Origin: Patescibacteria group bacterium
GTDB taxonomy: Bacteria; Patescibacteriota; Gracilibacteria; UBA1369; UBA12470
DNA length: 43,384 bases
Reading direction: 5' to 3'
Assembly (NCBI GenBank): GCA_018816885.1
Contig: JAHIUS010000032.1
Coordinates: forward strand, 1-43,384
How positions within the stretch are numbered: position 1 is the first letter of the stretch; every line of letters begins with the position of its first letter. The position numbers and the translations under genes were made by a program. Below are positions 40,569 through 43,384 of this stretch, in pieces. A model generated the notes under the pieces. The model searched no databases. It saw only the letters and a list, made by a program, of their open reading frames with translations, and was not told the origin of the DNA.

Positions 40569-42215
40569 ATGTCAAACTGCCCACAATGCCAAGCACAATT
40601 CGAAATCCCGAAAATCCAAAAGGATTTCCTCGAAAAAATGAGTCTTCCCGACCCAAAGCTATGTCCTCACTGCAGAAGACAACGTCGTTTTGCTTTTAGA
40701 AATGAGAGGCAACTTTATCAGAGGCAATGCGACCTCACAGGCAAGCAGATTATCTCTATTTATGCGTCTGATTCTCCTTATAAGGTTTATGACCAACATG
40801 AATGGCATTCGGACAAATGGAATGCCTTCCATTACTCCCGAGATTTTGATTTTTCGAGATCGTTTTTTGAGCAGATGGGAGAGCTGATGCTTGATGTCCC
40901 CAAGATTTCGGTTTTTGCTTCCAGAAATGAAAATTCCGATTACGCGAACGGTGCTCAGCAAGACAAGAACTGTTATATGATCTTTGTTTCCGATCATGAT
41001 GAAGACTGCTATTACTCTTATGGAATCGATAGCTGCCAGGATTGCCTGGAATGCTTGAACTGCTATAAATGCGAGCTTTGTATCGAGTCAATTGATTGCT
41101 CTGAATGTTATAATGTTGCTTATGGTGAAAAAAGTCATGGATGCCGCGACTGCTACTTCATCTCTGACTGTAAAGGATGCAGTAACTGTTTTGGATGTTA
41201 CGGCCTTAGGAATAAAGAGTATTACTTTTTCAATGAAAAGCTTTCCAAAGAAGAGTACGAAAAGAAATTAAAAGAGTTAAATACCGGGAATATCGAGACG
41301 ATCAATTGGACTCGCAACACTTTTGCCAAGAAAAAAGCGGAGCAGCAAATCCACCAATATTATAACGGCAACAATAATCAAGATGTCACCGGGGATCATA
41401 TTGTCGGATGCAAAAATTGCATTGATTGTTATGACAGCGGTGATCTGGAGGATTGCGCTTATTTGATCTTCAGTTTTAAGTCAAAAGATTGTTTCGACGG
41501 GCATGTGGTTGTGGATAAATGCGAGCTTTGTTCCGAGACTGTCAGTACGATTAATCAGTACAATACTCAGTTTACTTTCTGTAGCTGGTACTCGAAAAAT
41601 TCTCAATATCTGGATCATTGCGTGAGCTGCAAGGATTGTTTTGCCTGCTCGGGGCTGAAAAATGCGCAGTATTGTGTTTTTAATAAACAATATACGCGCG
41701 AGGAATACGAAGAGTTGCGAGCTCGAATTATTGAATATATGAAGCGGACCGGGGAGTATGGAGAGTTTTTCCCGATAGCACTATCGCCGTTCGGCTATAA
41801 CGAGACTGTCGCGTCTGAATATTACCCCTTGAGTCGCGAGCAGGTTTCCGGGATGGGCTGGAAATGGCGAGAAGAGGATTCTCAAACCGCCGCTTATCAA
41901 GGGCCACAGATTGAACTGCCTTCTGATATTGAAGATGCGTCTGAGGATATTTCAGAGAAGATCTTGCTGTCTGAGGCTTCCGGGAAGCCTTATAAAATCA
42001 CTCCTCAGGAACTTAATCTTTATCGGCTACATAAACTGCCTTTACCAAGGATGAGGTTTGATGAAAGGCATATGGACAGGATCCGAAAAAGAAATCCACG
42101 GAATTTGTGGAAGAGGGATTGCCGGGAGTGCGGGGCTTCGATCGAGTCAACTTATTCTCCTGATAGACCTGAGACGGTTTATTGCGAGGGGTGTTATTTA
42201 AAAGAAGTTTACTGA
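40569..42215 (+). CDS. Cys-triplet repeat protein L (full length, 548 aa)
   Basis: The only plus-strand member. The first N-ribbon site is intact (C4, C7, C32, C35). The second keeps only C54 (QCDLTGKQIISIYASD) with D75 and E78 at ligand positions. In the C-ribbon only the second site survives (518, 521, 539, 542); S468, S471, R496 and E499 replace the first. All 16 block-1 cysteines (135-210) are divisible by three; it closes with CFGCYGLRNKEYYFFNEKLSKEEYEKK. Block 2 (281-369) shifts register once between 308 and 318, as in A and D, and closes CFACSGLKNAQYCVFNKQYTREEYEEL. The GEYGEFFPIALSPFGYNET segment follows. Confidence 0.87.
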   Translation: MSNCPQCQAQFEIPKIQKDFLEKMSLPDPKLCPHCRRQRRFAFRNERQLYQRQCDLTGKQIISIYASDSPYKVYDQHEWHSDKWNAFHYSRDFDFSRSFFEQMGELMLDVPKISVFASRNENSDYANGAQQDKNCYMIFVSDHDEDCYYSYGIDSCQDCLECLNCYKCELCIESIDCSECYNVAYGEKSHGCRDCYFISDCKGCSNCFGCYGLRNKEYYFFNEKLSKEEYEKKLKELNTGNIETINWTRNTFAKKKAEQQIHQYYNGNNNQDVTGDHIVGCKNCIDCYDSGDLEDCAYLIFSFKSKDCFDGHVVVDKCELCSETVSTINQYNTQFTFCSWYSKNSQYLDHCVSCKDCFACSGLKNAQYCVFNKQYTREEYEELRARIIEYMKRTGEYGEFFPIALSPFGYNETVASEYYPLSREQVSGMGWKWREEDSQTAAYQGPQIELPSDIEDASEDISEKILLSEASGKPYKITPQELNLYRLHKLPLPRMRFDERHMDRIRKRNPRNLWKRDCRECGASIESTYSPDRPETVYCEGCYLKEVY

Positions 42216-42266
42216 TGAGCAACTATGATCAAAGAATGTGAAATTTAATTTTTAACACAAAATATC

Positions 42267-42461
42267 ATGAAACCAAGTAATGAACGACCTATCAATGCTG
42301 TACCAGCACCAACAGTGTCTACTGAGGAAGGGCATGATTCTCCAGCTGTAGATGACGCCATGTCAAACACATGCAGAAATGCAAGAATAGTTGCTCGATC
42401 TGATAATTTCATCATTTCGGAACCGCCAACTGCTCGAAAAAGGTATAGACAGGGAGTTTAA
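42267..42461 (+). CDS. Hypothetical protein, 64 aa (possibly interrupted)
   Basis: MKPSNERPINAVPAPTVSTEE ... RKRYRQGV, preceded by AATTTAATTTTTAACACAAAATATC, the typical leader here. After its TAA the same frame stays open for about 34 more codons (VLAYLAVPLDKQCLLMHEERLAFLRDNDQAF...), which look coding. This may be one gene split by a stop mutation, or two small genes. No family recognised. Confidence 0.4.
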   Translation: MKPSNERPINAVPAPTVSTEEGHDSPAVDDAMSNTCRNARIVARSDNFIISEPPTARKRYRQGV

Positions 42462-42589
42462 GTCCTTGCCTATTTGGCGGTGCCTCTGGATAAGCAATGT
42501 TTATTGATGCATGAAGAAAGGCTGGCATTTCTTCGAGACAATGATCAAGCTTTTGATGCGCACTAAATGATGTGATACACTCCTCCTCC

Positions 42590-42877
42590 ATGCTCGAAAC
42601 CCAAAGAAATCTCGCACCCCCACGCATCGTCTTTACGGACGAGCAGTTTACCATGCTTAAAGATGCTTTTCGCTTCAATTGCGTGGAAGAGTTTTTGGAT
42701 TTTCTTGGAATTGAGGAGGTTTTGCAGAGAGAGGAGGTTTTGCGGCTTCTTGCTATTTCTGGTGCTTGGCTTCAAGAAGACATCGCCTGGCAGATTATTA
42801 AGTTTGCTCTTTATTCCGAGATAAAACTGGAGACTGAAGAAGATTTTATTTATGTTATGCAAAGATGTAATGCTTAA
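42590..42877 (+). CDS. Hypothetical protein, 95 aa
   Basis: MLETQRNLAPPRIVFTDEQFT, then an amphipathic helical body (LKDAFRFNCVEEFLDFLGIEEVLQREEVLRLL) and SGAWLQEDIAWQIIKFALYSEI. Unknown function. The ATG at 42590 is preferred over 42572. The next gene's ATG lies within its last codons (8-base overlap). Confidence 0.55.
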   Translation: MLETQRNLAPPRIVFTDEQFTMLKDAFRFNCVEEFLDFLGIEEVLQREEVLRLLAISGAWLQEDIAWQIIKFALYSEIKLETEEDFIYVMQRCNA

Positions 42878-43151
42878 ACCACCTCCTGAAAATCACCACT
42901 ACCCTTGCGCAAACCTAACTCCCGATCAAATGGAGCAAATCCTCGATATTTACGATCATGTTGTTGGTGATCCCAGGGGAGATCTCAAGGGTCGTCTTAG
43001 GCATTTTGGCATCGAAAATCCTTCCGACCACGCGCTCGTTTTTGCGCAGCTCGAGATTGCTTGGAAGTTTTTTACGAAAATTTCTGCAACACAAGAGGTC
43101 CAGAATGAAGTTAGGATGAGGTTGCTGAGAGGTGAATTACATTTGAGTTGA
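42870..43151 (+). CDS. Hypothetical protein, 93 aa
   Basis: MLKPPPENHHYPCANLTPDQM, then EQILDIYDHVVGDPRGDLKGRLRHFGIENPSDHALVFAQLEIAWKFFTKI. The general plan (Pro-rich start, 'T.(D/E)Q' helix, short helices, 'E.AW..') resembles the preceding 95-aa protein (FTDEQ...DIAWQIIKF), so the two may be distant paralogs in one operon. It ends 31 bases before alaS. Confidence 0.55.
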   Translation: MLKPPPENHHYPCANLTPDQMEQILDIYDHVVGDPRGDLKGRLRHFGIENPSDHALVFAQLEIAWKFFTKISATQEVQNEVRMRLLRGELHLS

Positions 43152-43182
43152 GAATCCTCCCTGTTTCCAGTAGATTAATGCC

Positions 43183-43384
43183 ATGAAAGCTTCAGAAATT
43201 CGCAGGAAATATATAGATTTTTTCGTTAAAAAGCACTCCCACAGTGAGATTGCCGGAGCTTCACTTATACCTGAAAACGACCCGACCGTGCTCTTCACAA
43301 CTGCGGGAATGCATCCTCTTGTCCCTTATCTTTCCGGGGAGTCGCATCCTTCCGGGAAGAGGCTTGTTGATTGCCAGAAATGTG
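43183..43384 (+). CDS. alaS: Alanyl-tRNA synthetase, N-terminal fragment
   Basis: The frame runs off the window after 67 codons. [23 protein letters not shown] is followed by [28 protein letters not shown] and [10 protein letters not shown], the class II AlaRS motif 1-2 region (the usual form is P.NDPTLLFTNAGM.QF). It charges tRNA-Ala. The variant [12 protein letters not shown] in place of TNAGMNQFK occurs in a subset of AlaRS. No Shine-Dalgarno is visible. Confidence 0.93.
   Translation, partial: MKASEIRRKYIDFFVKKHSHSEIAGASLIPENDPTVLFTTAGMHPLVPYLSGESHPSGKRLVDCQKC

Noticed and set aside
15718..42215. Reading the Cys-rich genes as transposases, CRISPR-associated proteins or a CRISPR array
   Set aside because: No DDE, HUH, RuvC or HNH motifs are visible. 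The regular TGC/TGT spacing at the DNA level comes from the Cys-x-x codon pattern, without spacer-repeat structure.
42412..42678. 88-codon minus-strand ORF near the right end
   Set aside because: It overlaps the better-supported plus-strand small genes at both ends and has no leader typical of this genome.
1..43384. tRNA or rRNA genes
   Set aside because: No cloverleaf or conserved rRNA segments were recognised in any intergenic stretch.

Overview
The window looks like part of a small-genome bacterium of the candidate phyla radiation (Patescibacteria), most likely a Peregrinibacteria-type lineage. The evidence is the presence of DUF4012- and DUF3352-type membrane proteins, a conjugation/pilus-type ATPase, compact gene packing, and almost no Shine-Dalgarno sequences. 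UGA is clearly a stop codon (several ATGA stop/start overlaps), so this is genetic code 11 and not the UGA=Gly code of Gracilibacteria/Absconditabacteria. The phylum assignment is an inference.

Layout. 1-7.9 kb: 5' part of an HNH-endonuclease-like gene, purH, yidD, two orphan genes, a LysM/M23 peptidase, divergent mutL and a small Cys-containing protein. 7.9-9.2 kb: an iron/oxidative-stress operon (fur with a Fur-box-like site, rubredoxin-superoxide reductase, ferritin-like protein) closed by a terminator. 9.2-10.1 kb: an RHH/RelE toxin-antitoxin pair bracketed by two long nested hairpins. 10.1-15.6 kb: a ferritin-VIT1 metal transporter, an orphan, and a DUF4012/DUF3352 pair. 16.7-21.1 kb: a copper operon (csoR, HMA-DsbD-cupredoxin protein, CopA ATPase, methyltransferase). 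30-31.6 kb: a PiT phosphate transporter. 36.5-40.4 kb: a second toxin-antitoxin pair, a T4SS-type ATPase whose 5' end looks eroded, and a TrmB regulator. The right end holds small orphans and the start of alaS.

The standout is a paralogous family of very cysteine-rich proteins, here labelled A to L (12 loci, about 16 kb). They lie at 15718-16650 (A), 21100-29780 (B-G, a six-gene operon), 31744-36412 (H-K) and 40569-42215 (L). Full-length members (524-548 aa) carry a zinc ribbon at each end with almost identical Cys spacing. Between the ribbons lie two Cys-rich blocks, each closed by a 'GC-x-GL(R/K)...(I/L)NK..(S)..E(E)Y' signature. In the first block nearly every cysteine sits in one three-residue register, with up to 14 consecutive Cys-x-x triplets. 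Short members (306-321 aa) are the two blocks alone, C lacks the C-terminal ribbon, and K is one ribbon alone. None has an obvious signal peptide or membrane segment.

How the genes may work together (inference). Gene A is divergent from the CsoR-controlled copper operon, with a CsoR-like palindrome in the 90-bp gap. Iron storage, superoxide reduction, Fur and a VIT1 transporter are nearby. One reading is that the window is rich in thiophilic-metal and redox homeostasis and that A-L are cytosolic metal-binding solenoid proteins. No catalytic motif was recognised in A-L, and their function is unknown to me.
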